Translations under genes and position numbers: made by a program
Source: Candidatus Zixiibacteriota bacterium
GTDB taxonomy: Bacteria; Zixibacteria; MSB-5A5; JAABVY01
Direction of reading: 5' to 3'
Assembly (NCBI GenBank): GCA_011056555.1
Contig: DSEQ01000047.1
Coordinates: 62,001 to 126,000, forward strand
Length of the DNA: 64,000 nt
Part shown: positions 26,729 to 35,746 of the stretch, in pieces
Position numbering within the stretch: position 1 is the stretch's first letter
How the letters are laid out: every line of letters begins with the position of its first letter
The notes under the pieces: generated by a model
What the model was told of the DNA's origin: nothing
Database searches by the model: none
Seen by the model: the letters and a program-made list of their open reading frames with translations, nothing else

Positions 26729-27529
26729 CTAATCTTTGACACAGCGGATCGATAATCCGAAGCGCGCATAGAGCCAGGTTTGCAAGAGCTCTGCATTATC
26801 GTGAACCACGTAGAGGTACTCACCGAAGTCGGCACCACCGTACGTCGTGGATGTCCAAAAGCGGGCCTGAGTACCTGTAGCGACGAAACCACCATACCCG
26901 TCCCGGTATCCGCCGGGCAGCGCAGTAAAACCGCTTTCATTGGTTGCTCCCGTGTTAGGACTCATCCAAAATGCCGTCCCGGCCACTTTCAACTTCCCGC
27001 CGGCAACTGCGTCGCCGCCAAGATACATCGCCAGCGTCTGCCATTCCTCAAGCGTCGCTACATGCCAGCCCTCGGGCGCAATGTTTCTGCCGTCGGTTAC
27101 AGCATACCAGTTGTACAATCGGCCATAAGTGTCAACATTAACCGGATCATTATTAAATTCGCAGAAGGCTCCTGTGGCAAAATCATGCCATTCCCCGGCA
27201 TCAGTCACATTCGGAATTGTGTCGCCATTGCGGTAATGGGTTACCTTAAGGTTGTCCATCATCCAGCACTGATCACCAATCAGCACTGTCCGGTAAAAAT
27301 TGCCGTCATAATCAGTTACCATTCCTCCGCAGGCAATGCCGCAGCAGCCGGGATCCGGCATCGGGCCGCCCATAAAGACATAATTTGCGATGTAAATTGC
27401 ATCGCTGACATTCAGCGAGCCATCACTGTTTGCATCACCGCAGATGTACTCAGCATTTGAATCGGTCATAGCTAAACCGACAAATGCGATGATTACCGCG
27501 AGGGCGGGCAAATAAAGACTCTTTAACAT
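26729..27529 (-). CDS. Secreted FISUMP (TIGR02145) domain protein with N-terminal half dockerin
   Basis: 266 residues. Signal peptide MLKSLYLPALAVIIAFVGLA..., then a single dockerin half ICGDANSDGSLNVSDAIYIA (about 29-55), then the Fibrobacter succinogenes major paralogous domain: VLIGDQCWMMDNLKVTHYRN, YGRLYNWYAV, PEGWHVATLEEWQTL and a final GLSIRCVKD. In that family the domain is found on secreted and surface proteins of unknown role, with a C-type-lectin-like look. The dockerin sits before, not after, the functional domain, unlike the other dockerin proteins here. It is a single gene, convergent with the oxidoreductase operon. Confidence 0.88.
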   Translation of the reverse strand: MLKSLYLPALAVIIAFVGLAMTDSNAEYICGDANSDGSLNVSDAIYIANYVFMGGPMPDPGCCGIACGGMVTDYDGNFYRTVLIGDQCWMMDNLKVTHYRNGDTIPNVTDAGEWHDFATGAFCEFNNDPVNVDTYGRLYNWYAVTDGRNIAPEGWHVATLEEWQTLAMYLGGDAVAGGKLKVAGTAFWMSPNTGATNESGFTALPGGYRDGYGGFVATGTQARFWTSTTYGGADFGEYLYVVHDNAELLQTWLYARFGLSIRCVKD

Positions 27530-27721
27530 GATAAAACTCCTTCGGTCGTGTGGTCATAGATTTCAGGTCTAAATGGGCATTGACCCTATCCCATCAAGAT
27601 AGTGAACAATGCATATTTCAAAAAACAAACAGGATCGTCAAGAATATTATTTTTTCTTTTCAGTCGATGTTCAGCTGGTATCACGATAATTGACGATAAT
27701 CGGATATGAATACTAGTATTA

Positions 27722-27747
27722 CGCGGAGCACGAGGACGTACTCCGCG
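27722..27747. repeat. Dispersed hairpin repeat, copy B
   Basis: CGCGGAG-CACGAGGACGTA-CTCCGCG, 7-bp stem, 12-nt loop, followed by CAC as in copy C. Upstream of the FISUMP gene. Confidence 0.55.
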
Positions 27748-27780
27748 CACATTGCTCATAGTCGATTTAAGGAAAGATCC

Positions 27781-27818
27781 CCAATAAAGAAAGCTCCCTT
27801 GCCTTTTTAAGGGAGCTT
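27781..27818 (-). terminator. Terminator of the GAF/DHp gene
   Basis: AAGCTCCCTT and AAGGGAGCTT form a 10-bp stem; on the minus strand TCTTTATT follows. It lies about 30 nt after the stop. Confidence 0.85.
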
Positions 27819-27849
27819 CTTCTCAACCTAACACACATTTGGATGTATG

Positions 27850-28674
27850 TTAATCCTCGTTTTTCTTTTCTTCTCCTGAGCGCTTTTTCTCCCCGGTCTC
27901 CTTGATCTCTTTCAGTTTGGATCTGGCCAGGTCAACCATCTTCAGGCCGGTGGTGTACTCCACCACCGAGGGCTCGATCACACGCATCAGGTTCTGGGTG
28001 ACCTCCTTGATCTTGAGCGCGGATTCCTCCACGGCACGGAGCTTGGCCCGCATTTCGGGCGGATAGTCATCGGCATTCAAGAGCAGGAGCTGGATGTTTC
28101 CAAGTACTGCGGTCAGTGGATTGTTGACCTCATGATTTATGGTCACGGCGGTCTCGACCACCGCCTCCGAACGCGCCTTTACAATATCCTGGGGTGAGGG
28201 CTTCTCGGCCGTTGTACCACGTGAGAGTATCAGACCCAGCACAGCGCTGATGGCCCTGATAAAATCTTCTTCGGCAGAAAGGCTGCGCTCGCCGGGGGTA
28301 ATGCCGGAAATTGTTCCATAGACCTTGTTTTCAACCTTGAGCGGATAGGAGAACAGGCTGTAATTTCCGTCCTGCTCGAAGGTCAGGAAGACATTGCCGA
28401 CTGCGAAATCATCCCGCAAAGTTGCCAGCAGCTTTTCTTCGACCTGGCGCATCATCTCAGAAAATTCGTTGCGTCCTGCAATATGGATAAACAGCAATTT
28501 GCCTTTGTCATCGACCACCCGTACCGACCCTGAAACCAGGCCGATAGCCTCGATGGCCTTGTCCAGCGCGTTCTTGATAATCTGATCGCTGGCAACGCCT
28601 TTGGCGGCATCGATGGAGGCCTCTGCGAGCAGGGAGTAGCGCAGATCACCGCTATTTATAGATCGTTCCTTCAT
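27850..28674 (-). CDS. GAF domain plus histidine-kinase dimerisation domain, no ATPase
   Basis: 274 residues. N-terminal region about 10-150 has GAF-like features (ALDKAIEAIGLVSGSVRVVD, YPLKVENKVYGTISG). It is followed by a HisKA/DHp helix with the H-box INHEVNNPLTAVLGNIQLLL (His near residue 180) and its second helix (VEESALKIKEVTQNLMRVIE). The protein then ends in a charged tail; the N, G1 and G2 boxes of the HATPase domain are absent and there is no membrane segment. It cannot autophosphorylate as a normal kinase. It could be a phosphotransfer or phosphatase partner, or a truncated kinase kept as a regulator. A terminator follows, so no split ATPase gene is downstream. Confidence 0.82.
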   Translation of the reverse strand: MKERSINSGDLRYSLLAEASIDAAKGVASDQIIKNALDKAIEAIGLVSGSVRVVDDKGKLLFIHIAGRNEFSEMMRQVEEKLLATLRDDFAVGNVFLTFEQDGNYSLFSYPLKVENKVYGTISGITPGERSLSAEEDFIRAISAVLGLILSRGTTAEKPSPQDIVKARSEAVVETAVTINHEVNNPLTAVLGNIQLLLLNADDYPPEMRAKLRAVEESALKIKEVTQNLMRVIEPSVVEYTTGLKMVDLARSKLKEIKETGEKKRSGEEKKNED

Positions 28675-28910
28675 AACGCATTAATGAATACTGCAATGCT
28701 TATGCCCTATTGAAATAAATTCAAAAAATACCTCAAAAGCGAGTAGCCGCGGGATGCACAAAACTCAATTCATTGTAATATATACATTTTCCTCAAAAAG
28801 CCAAGAAAATTGGGGCTTTGCGCATTTTTGGGCATACAAGATTTTCGACCGGAAATCGGGCCGGATATGAAAATTAATTCACACAAAATGCAGGTGAGAG
28901 CCGTTATCAT

Positions 28911-30377
28911 ATGTTGTTTCGAAGAATAAAACTTCTTGACTTTGATTGTGAAAAATATAACTTAAGGGCTTTCAACAAGCATATGCCAGCAGAAGAGTTA
29001 CATAATAAATGCGGCGTTTTCGCCATTTACAATCATAAGAAGGCAGCCGAACTGACATATTTCGGGCTGTATTCGCTGCAGCATCGGGGCCAGGAATCGG
29101 CCGGAATCGCCACCTCCGACGGCCGCCATATCCATGTCTATAAAAATATGGGATTGATCAACGAGGTCTTCTCCCGGCGCGACGTTTTTTATAATCTGAA
29201 GGGCCGGATGGCGATCGGCCATAACCGCTACTCCACAACCGGATCATCGCAGTTCCTAAATGCCCAGCCACTGGTATCACGTTTCAAGGGATATGAGATA
29301 GCAGTCGGGCATAATGGCAATATTACCAATGCCTACACGCTCAGGAAGAAACTTGAATCGGGCGGCGCAATCTTTCAGACCACTTCGGATTCAGAGATCT
29401 TCCTGCACCTGATCGCGCGCTCCAAAAAGAAAAAGATGTCCGATAAGATCATCAGTGCACTAAGGCAAATTCAGGGCGCCTATTGCGTGACCTTTCTGAC
29501 CAAGGAAGCAGTCTATGCCGCACGTGACCCGCGCGGGTTCCGTCCCCTGGCGCTGGGCAGGATGAGAAATGCCTACGTTATCGCCTCTGAAACCTGCGCT
29601 TTCGACCTGATCGGCGCCAAATATGTGCGGGATATACTGCCGGGGGAAATCGTACGCATCGATGAAAGCGGCCTGAAGTCGTTTCACCCTTTTGAGCAGA
29701 TCCGAAAAGCGTTCTGTATATTCGAATTCATATACTTCTCGCGTCCCGACTCGAAGATCTTCTGCGAGAATGTTGACAAGGTCAGACGCCGCCTGGGACG
29801 TCAACTGGCGAGGGAACATCCGGTGGAGGCAGATATAGTGATATCGGTGCCGGACTCCTCCAATACCGCCGCCCTCGGTTTCTCCGAGGCTTCAGGTATT
29901 CGCATGGAGATCGGTTTCATAAGGAATCATTATGTAGGCCGGACCTTTATCGATCCGGAGCAGAAAATCCGGGATCTGGATGTTAAGATAAAATTCAATA
30001 CTGTCAAGGGAGTAATCGAGGGGCGCCGGGTCGTGATGGTTGATGACTCGATCGTACGCGGAACCACTTCGCGCAAACTGGTCAAGCTCCTGAAGCAGGC
30101 CGGCGCAAAGGAAGTACATGTGCGCATCTCTGCCCCGCCTATCATCTCTCCCTGTTTCTATGGAATCGATATGCCCACCAAGAGGGAACTGATCGGCTCC
30201 TCCAAATCCATCGAGCAAATCAGGAAATACCTCGGAGCAACTTCTCTTGGGTATCTCTCTATTGAAGGTATGCTTTCCATGAATTCTTTGCCGGATGAGG
30301 ATTTTTGCGTGGCCTGTTTCTCGGGCAAATATCCCACCAGAATCGAAAAGAAGAACGGCAAGTTCAAACTGGAATAA
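28911..30377 (+). CDS. purF: Amidophosphoribosyltransferase
   Basis: First committed enzyme of purine synthesis: moves the glutamine amide nitrogen to PRPP. The glutaminase nucleophile is Cys34 in NKCGVFAIYNH, followed by LQHRGQESAGIAT; the PRPP loop is VVMVDDSIVRGTTSRK; EDFCVACFSGKYP and SPCFYGID carry the cysteines expected for the B. subtilis-like Fe-S form. The upstream ATG (28911) has only a distant AGGTGAG; the ATG at 28983 would give a 9-residue propeptide before the Cys, closer to the B. subtilis enzyme, and may be the true start. It stands alone, away from other pur genes. Confidence 0.94.
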   Translation: MLFRRIKLLDFDCEKYNLRAFNKHMPAEELHNKCGVFAIYNHKKAAELTYFGLYSLQHRGQESAGIATSDGRHIHVYKNMGLINEVFSRRDVFYNLKGRMAIGHNRYSTTGSSQFLNAQPLVSRFKGYEIAVGHNGNITNAYTLRKKLESGGAIFQTTSDSEIFLHLIARSKKKKMSDKIISALRQIQGAYCVTFLTKEAVYAARDPRGFRPLALGRMRNAYVIASETCAFDLIGAKYVRDILPGEIVRIDESGLKSFHPFEQIRKAFCIFEFIYFSRPDSKIFCENVDKVRRRLGRQLAREHPVEADIVISVPDSSNTAALGFSEASGIRMEIGFIRNHYVGRTFIDPEQKIRDLDVKIKFNTVKGVIEGRRVVMVDDSIVRGTTSRKLVKLLKQAGAKEVHVRISAPPIISPCFYGIDMPTKRELIGSSKSIEQIRKYLGATSLGYLSIEGMLSMNSLPDEDFCVACFSGKYPTRIEKKNGKFKLE

Positions 30378-30395
30378 TCTTCCCCGACAGCAATC

Positions 30396-31448
30396 CTAAA
30401 ATTGAATCAACAGTGTCTCGGATGAAAAACCGGGGCCCAGAGCAGTTATAATCCCCAGATCATTTTTATTCGTCTTTCCGTTACGCAGAAACTCGTCCAA
30501 TACAAATAAGACCGTCACCGAGGACATATTACCATAATCCCTTAGAACCGCCCTGGATATATCCATTTTTCCATATGTCAGATTGAGGGCTTCTTCATAT
30601 GCTTCTATGACCTTCGCTCCACCGGGATGGGCTATAATATGATCGAGATCATGTAAAGTCAGGTTATTTTTTTCCAGAATCTCCTGCAAGTTTTCAGCCA
30701 TATATTTTCGCACTATGCCGGGTATCCTGCGGCTGAATACAACCTGCATACCCTGGCTGACGATATCCCACCCCATAATATCCAGTGAGTCCGGCCAGAT
30801 AGTGCTCTGCACATCAAGCACATGAGGGCCGTCCCGCCCGACTTCATCACCGCTCATGACAACAGCCGCCGCGCCATCACCAAAAAGGGCTGTGGCCACA
30901 AAGTTGCTTTTTGAAAAATCATCCTGTTGAAAGGTGAGCCCGCAGAGTTCGACCGCAACAATAAGTACATTCTGATCGGGATGACCTTTGAGATAGTCAT
31001 AAGCATGAATCAATCCTGCCGCTCCCCCGGCACATCCCAGCCCCCAGACAGGTAAACGCTTTATGTTTTTATTAAGACCGAGAAGGTTAATCAGGCGCGC
31101 ATCTATCGAAGGTGTTGCCAGACCTGTCGTGGAGATGAAAATTATACTGCCGATTTGAGAGACATCAAGCCCGGCTCTCTCAAAGGCAGCTTCGGAGGCC
31201 CGAACTCCAAGCTCGCAGCTTGCTTCGATATACTTATCATTCTTGTCCTGAAATGACCTCGATGTCCCAAACCATTCCAGCGGAACGGCGCTATAGCGCT
31301 GCTCGATCCGGGAATTTTCGAATACCGGCAGAAGTCTATCTACGTCGACACCCGAGTCCTTAAAATAGCCGGCTATGTAGTCTCTTATAACGTCCTGTCT
31401 GAACCTGTGGGAGGGAAGTGCCCTCCCTACTGATATTATTCTGGGCAT
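30396..31448 (-). CDS. Type III polyketide synthase (chalcone/stilbene synthase-like)
   Basis: A 350-residue homodimeric ketosynthase. The triad is visible: Cys139 in WGLGCAGGAAG, His274 in IIAHPGGAKV, Asn307 in YGNMSSVTV. Family motifs GLATPSIDARLIN and ALGPGFSSETLLIQF (C-terminal GFGPG-like loop) are present. Bacterial members such as PKS18, ArsB/C or RppA condense acyl-CoA with malonyl-CoA to give pyrones or resorcinols. No methyltransferase, oxidase or transporter lies next to it, so the product cannot be inferred. Convergent with purF at a 18-nt gap. Confidence 0.92.
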   Translation of the reverse strand: MPRIISVGRALPSHRFRQDVIRDYIAGYFKDSGVDVDRLLPVFENSRIEQRYSAVPLEWFGTSRSFQDKNDKYIEASCELGVRASEAAFERAGLDVSQIGSIIFISTTGLATPSIDARLINLLGLNKNIKRLPVWGLGCAGGAAGLIHAYDYLKGHPDQNVLIVAVELCGLTFQQDDFSKSNFVATALFGDGAAAVVMSGDEVGRDGPHVLDVQSTIWPDSLDIMGWDIVSQGMQVVFSRRIPGIVRKYMAENLQEILEKNNLTLHDLDHIIAHPGGAKVIEAYEEALNLTYGKMDISRAVLRDYGNMSSVTVLFVLDEFLRNGKTNKNDLGIITALGPGFSSETLLIQF

Positions 31449-31536
31449 AAATACTCCGTTAGTAAAACAGCCACGTATCCAGTTTAGTTCTTGTTAAAGA
31501 AACTATAACTGCCGAGGCCATGTTGAATTAAAGTAA

Positions 31537-31749
31537 AAGGCGGAAACAGTAAAATTCACCGCCACCATTCCCGGCAGAATTGAAGAGGGCCGGGATTACA
31601 GGGTCGACTTCTATGCTGACTTCAATGATAACGGCAGCCACAATGCTCCTCCCACCGATCATGCCTGGCGCATACAGGGCACAGGAACAGAGCAAGGGCT
31701 TTCCCTACATTTCGATCACAATACAAATTTTACAGATGTAGGATTTTAA
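31537..31749 (+). pseudogene. Remnant of a lipoprotein repeat domain (paralogue of the gene at 32794)
   Basis: After an in-frame TAA the plus strand reads AETVKFTATIPGRIEEGRDY, then RVDFYADFNDNGSHNAPPTD, HAWRIQGTGTEQGLSLHFDH and NTNFTDVGF before a stop. This matches the last third of the intact lipoprotein 1 kb downstream (FYVDRNQTRSYDPPPEDHAW, SHNLDFTDIDF). There is no start codon, signal peptide or first domain, and it is missing from the ORF track. It lies on the strand opposite its two neighbours. Confidence 0.75.
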
Positions 31750-31771
31750 TATTAAGGCCAGAGATAATAGT

Positions 31772-32614
31772 TCAGCCATTACGAAGCATATCAGCTATTC
31801 GCAGGCTTAGTCTCCGGGCTGTTTCGGGTGCATGCCCGGCGTAATGATTGTTGATATAGACTAGTGAGTTTATCTGACGTTTGGCCGCGCGGGCCAGTAG
31901 ATCCGCCCACCTGTCAAGTCTTTCGGATCTGTCTAAGACCTCTTTTTCCCAGGTCTTTGTGATCGCTTCAATTTCCTTGCGGTCCCCTATCAACCTGATG
32001 TACAGATGGTCGGAGGTGACCGGGTCAAATTTCTTCTCAATCTCATCCCCGTGCGGCATCCAGGCTTGATCGGCCAGTACCATGGCGACCTTATAGGAGC
32101 GCAGCAATTCGGCATACTCTTTTTTGAGCCAGTTTCGATTTCTGATTTCGACCCCATAGCTGAATCCATCCGGCAGATCGCTCAGGAACCTGTCCAGCTT
32201 TTCCAGGAACGGTCCAATATTTGTGAAATGTTTCTTTGAAAAGTAGGGAAATTGCAGAACCAGTGTGCCCAGCCGCTTTCCCAGGCCCGCGATATTATCC
32301 AAAAAGGTGTCGCGATCGTCATAAGTATGTTCGGGATGCAGGATTTTATCGGCGTCGGGGGAGGCTTTTTCCCCGACATGGACAATTGAACGCGGGAATT
32401 TGGCCGATATTATAAAATCCTCCGGGGTACTGTTATTCCAGCCCTCAACCATAGATTTTGACGGTATGCGGTAATAGGTGGCATCAATCTCGACAGTGTC
32501 AAAATGCTGGGCGTAGAACTTAAGAAATTCACGGGGCTGCATACCCTCCGGGTAGAATGGCCCGATCCAATCTTTGGACGAGAATGAGGACGTACCGATT
32601 CTGATCTTTGCCAT
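31772..32614 (-). CDS. DUF72 family protein (YecE-like)
   Basis: A 280-residue TIM-barrel-like DUF72 protein: start IRIGTSSFSSKDWIGPFYPE, FDTVEIDATYYRIPS, FIISAKFPRSIVH, LVLQFPYF, YGVEIRNRNW, HLYIRLIGDR and the C-terminal VYINNHYAGHAPETAR. These positions are strongly conserved in the family, whose biochemical role is not settled. It is a single gene; its stop lies 22 nt from the end of the remnant on the other strand. Confidence 0.93.
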   Translation of the reverse strand: MAKIRIGTSSFSSKDWIGPFYPEGMQPREFLKFYAQHFDTVEIDATYYRIPSKSMVEGWNNSTPEDFIISAKFPRSIVHVGEKASPDADKILHPEHTYDDRDTFLDNIAGLGKRLGTLVLQFPYFSKKHFTNIGPFLEKLDRFLSDLPDGFSYGVEIRNRNWLKKEYAELLRSYKVAMVLADQAWMPHGDEIEKKFDPVTSDHLYIRLIGDRKEIEAITKTWEKEVLDRSERLDRWADLLARAAKRQINSLVYINNHYAGHAPETARRLSLRIADMLRNG

Positions 32615-32793
32615 ATAATCATATCCTGAATTTCAATAAATATAAGGACAATCGGAACTTATGTGTTCCTTTATTTTTTATCCTGCATATATTATTAAAC
32701 AATACTAACGAAAAATCGTCATATTATTAAAGACCGGAGTCGGAGAGCAGACTCAGCCGGGGGGTTATCCGAAATTGAGAATTGGAGCATTGA

Positions 32794-33546
32794 ATGAAAA
32801 ACTTCCTGCCAGCAATAATATTTTCAGCTTCCTTTTTGTTTTTTTCATGCAGCGACGACAGCGGCAGCACCGGCCCGGATGATAATGTCAGCTTCGGCGA
32901 TCTTACTTTAAATCTTCAAAATATGATCCCTGACGTAGGTGAGAAGCTGTTCCTGAGAGTCATTTCCGACAGTAACGTCCTGCAGCTTCAGGCGACAATC
33001 GATGTTATCGAGTCTCCCAATCAAATCGTGTCGATTCCTGATGCTCTTGACCTCAATAGCGATCATCTTGATCTCTATGCTGATTATAATCAGAATGGAG
33101 TCTATGACGCTCCTCCGGCTGATCATGCCTGGCGGGTTAATATCCCCTCCAATGGGATCGTCAGCTTTTCGCACAGTACGAACTTCACAGACATCAGCAT
33201 TCCGCAGTATTCTTCTACCGGAGGACCTATGATACTCAATTTCCTGAATTTCACTAATTATATAGGAGATTTGATGGAGATCAGAGTTATCGAACGCGAA
33301 AGCAAGCGGGTTGTTGGATTTTATCGTTTTAATGGAATTCCCAATGCAGTTTTCACCGCCTACCTGCCGAGGATCATAGAAAATGACAGGCCCTATCAGA
33401 TCGACTTCTATGTCGATAGAAACCAGACCAGGAGCTATGATCCCCCGCCCGAGGATCATGCCTGGCGTATAGATGCCAACGGCACCGGCTCGGGCCTGAC
33501 GATCAATTTTTCCCATAATCTTGATTTTACGGATATAGACTTTTAA
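32794..33546 (+). CDS. Lipoprotein with two DHAWR-type beta domains
   Basis: 250 residues, no named family recognised. Lipoprotein signal MKNFLPAIIFSASFLFFSC with the lipidated Cys at 19, then a SDDSGSTGPDD linker. Two related domains follow: LYADYNQNGVYDAPPADHAW..FSHSTNFTDI (about 88-135) and FYVDRNQTRSYDPPPEDHAW..FSHNLDFTDIDF (about 205-250). The DxNxxxxYDxPPxDHAWR core resembles a small calcium-loop plus strand motif. A third copy survives as a remnant at 31537. GGAG lies 9 nt before the ATG. Probably outer-membrane anchored; role unknown. Confidence 0.8.
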   Translation: MKNFLPAIIFSASFLFFSCSDDSGSTGPDDNVSFGDLTLNLQNMIPDVGEKLFLRVISDSNVLQLQATIDVIESPNQIVSIPDALDLNSDHLDLYADYNQNGVYDAPPADHAWRVNIPSNGIVSFSHSTNFTDISIPQYSSTGGPMILNFLNFTNYIGDLMEIRVIERESKRVVGFYRFNGIPNAVFTAYLPRIIENDRPYQIDFYVDRNQTRSYDPPPEDHAWRIDANGTGSGLTINFSHNLDFTDIDF

Positions 33547-33735
33547 TAGAGCTTCCTGCCTCCTTTCGGGCCTTTTGAGCCTGGGCTAATCAGTCCTTTT
33601 AACAGAACCAATTTTTACGTCATATTCCAACAGATTACCAGCTCTTCAGCCGATACATATCATAAGTAATAAACCGGAAATATTCCTTCATTTCTATAAC
33701 GGTTACCGCACTGAACTTACTCTGAAGGAGGCTTG

Positions 33736-35724
33736 ATGAGGGCAGATAGAAAAACAACGGGAATAATGCTGTTATCTGCATTTTTCGCGGTTATGATAAT
33801 ACTGGCTGTGGGATGTTCGATTGAATCACCCAAATCCCCTACCTGGGATACGAGGCTCTCGATACCATTGATATCGCGGCATTATGACATTTACGAGCTG
33901 ATTGACCGTATGGCCGAAGATGCCATCTCGTATGACAGCCTGGGCGAAATCTCGATTTCATTTAAGCAGAATTTGGATACATTGATTGTCGAGGCCGGTT
34001 TATCCATTCAGGATGTTAGCGAGAATTCCAGCCACAGCCTAGGAGCGGTAACAATTACCACTCCCGAAACCGGGAACCTGGTCTTAAACCTGACAGACTA
34101 TGTTCCCCTGGCGGCAGGAGAAGTGCCGGATGTCGGTTTTGACGCTGATATGAACTTTGACCCGATTTCCGAATTTGAGTCGGCCTCGATCGAGGAGGGC
34201 CAGTTGATTTTGTCGGTCTCCAACTACTTCGATCTTGCGCTTGATTCACTCACAATCTGGATAGTAAATACAGCGAATTCCGATACTATCGCGGAGTATC
34301 TCATCGAGGGCGGCCTGGGTATCGGTGAAACAGATGTCGATACTGTAAGCCTCAATGGAGCGCTGATCTCCAACTCCATAGGGCTGCAATCGAGAATACA
34401 TACACCCGGAGGAACGCTCCTTTCCACTTCCGACAAATACCTGCAGGTTGAATTGCGTTTTGCCGACGGCCTTACGGTTTCTTCCGCCGTAGCGCAGGTT
34501 CCCCCGCAGGAAAAAAATTACAGCAGTTCGGTCGAACTGAATGAAATTCATCAGTTGACCAATGCGATGATATCGGCCGGGCAGATCGATATCAATGTGC
34601 TGAACAGCTCGCCGCTTGGGGTGGACGTAAACATTGAGATACCGCAGGTAACGCTTTCCGGCCTGCCGCTCAGGATAAGTGGAAGCGTACCGGGATCAGG
34701 ACAAAGCAGCTTCAGCCGAAATATTGCCGGATATGTTGTTGCACCCGATACTGAAGGACAGTCGATGATTCTGGATATCAGCCTGGCTGCGCACCTCCAT
34801 GGCAGCGGCGGAACAACCGTCGCGGTCAGCGCCAGCGATCAGTTTACGGTGGAGACAGAATTAACTGGAGTGCAATTCTCACAGGCTGACGGAATTTTCG
34901 CTCCCACCGAATTAGAAATTGATCCGGTGCTTGCGAGCCTGGATGTGCCGGATGGATTTGATGGGGTCACCCTGACCGACGCTGTCGTTCTTCTCGAGAT
35001 TTATTCCGAAGCGGGTATTCCGATCAGTGTCGATATGGAATTAAATGGCGACGGCGGCCAGTTTCTCCATACCGCTGCCGATCTTATACCCGGTTCACCG
35101 GATAATGCCGGGGTAACACATCTGGTCATTTCCGATATCACTGAGCTGATCAACCCCCTGCCCGTCGAGATACTGATTTCAGGTATCGCTACTGCGGGGG
35201 ATGGAGTGACTCCCGGCACCGTCTATGCCGGAAGCAGAGTCTGGGGTCAAGTTGAGATCAAATCCCCGCTTAAATTTGCAATCGGCGAGACTGTAATCGA
35301 AGGCGATGTAAACTCAACCGGGATTGACCAGGGGCATATGGATGATCTATCGGAACGTCTCCTGTCCGGCGATATTTACGGCACGGTTACGAACCATCTG
35401 CCTTTCGGGGCCGAGGTGGAGCTGTTCCTGGGCGGCGATTCCTCTTCATTGTATTCAAGCCCCCAACTTACTGTCGGCCCGGTCATGGTTAGCTCCGGTG
35501 TAATTAATTCCTCCGGCCTGGTAGTCGACGCAATCGAATCAGATTTTGTAATCCATCTGTCTGAAGAGGACCTGGATATCATCGAAAATGAAACGCTTTA
35601 TATTGGCCAGAGGCTGAATCTTCCGGGAACAGATGGACAGATTGTAAATATCGTCAATACCGATTATCTCGAGATTGAAGCATACATAGAGCTCATCACC
35701 CGCCTTGGCGACAAATCGGATTAG
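33736..35724 (+). CDS. Large beta-rich lipoprotein of unknown function
   Basis: 662 residues from the ATG at 33736 (AAGGAGG 4 nt upstream; the track start is the TTG just before). Lipoprotein signal ending LAVGC with Cys27. The first mature residues ESPKSPTWDTRLSIPLISRH recall FCB lipoproteins. The rest is long beta-strand sequence with recurring LxVSxxxxLxLDSLTIxI-like segments (for example ISVSNYFDLALDSLTIWIV), without cysteines or catalytic motifs. Followed after 22 nt by an outer-membrane protein gene, so the two are probably one operon and may form a surface complex. No domain name can be supported. Confidence 0.75.
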   Translation: MRADRKTTGIMLLSAFFAVMIILAVGCSIESPKSPTWDTRLSIPLISRHYDIYELIDRMAEDAISYDSLGEISISFKQNLDTLIVEAGLSIQDVSENSSHSLGAVTITTPETGNLVLNLTDYVPLAAGEVPDVGFDADMNFDPISEFESASIEEGQLILSVSNYFDLALDSLTIWIVNTANSDTIAEYLIEGGLGIGETDVDTVSLNGALISNSIGLQSRIHTPGGTLLSTSDKYLQVELRFADGLTVSSAVAQVPPQEKNYSSSVELNEIHQLTNAMISAGQIDINVLNSSPLGVDVNIEIPQVTLSGLPLRISGSVPGSGQSSFSRNIAGYVVAPDTEGQSMILDISLAAHLHGSGGTTVAVSASDQFTVETELTGVQFSQADGIFAPTELEIDPVLASLDVPDGFDGVTLTDAVVLLEIYSEAGIPISVDMELNGDGGQFLHTAADLIPGSPDNAGVTHLVISDITELINPLPVEILISGIATAGDGVTPGTVYAGSRVWGQVEIKSPLKFAIGETVIEGDVNSTGIDQGHMDDLSERLLSGDIYGTVTNHLPFGAEVELFLGGDSSSLYSSPQLTVGPVMVSSGVINSSGLVVDAIESDFVIHLSEEDLDIIENETLYIGQRLNLPGTDGQIVNIVNTDYLEIEAYIELITRLGDKSD

Positions 35725-35746
35725 GTTGCGGGAAGGAGTAATAAAG

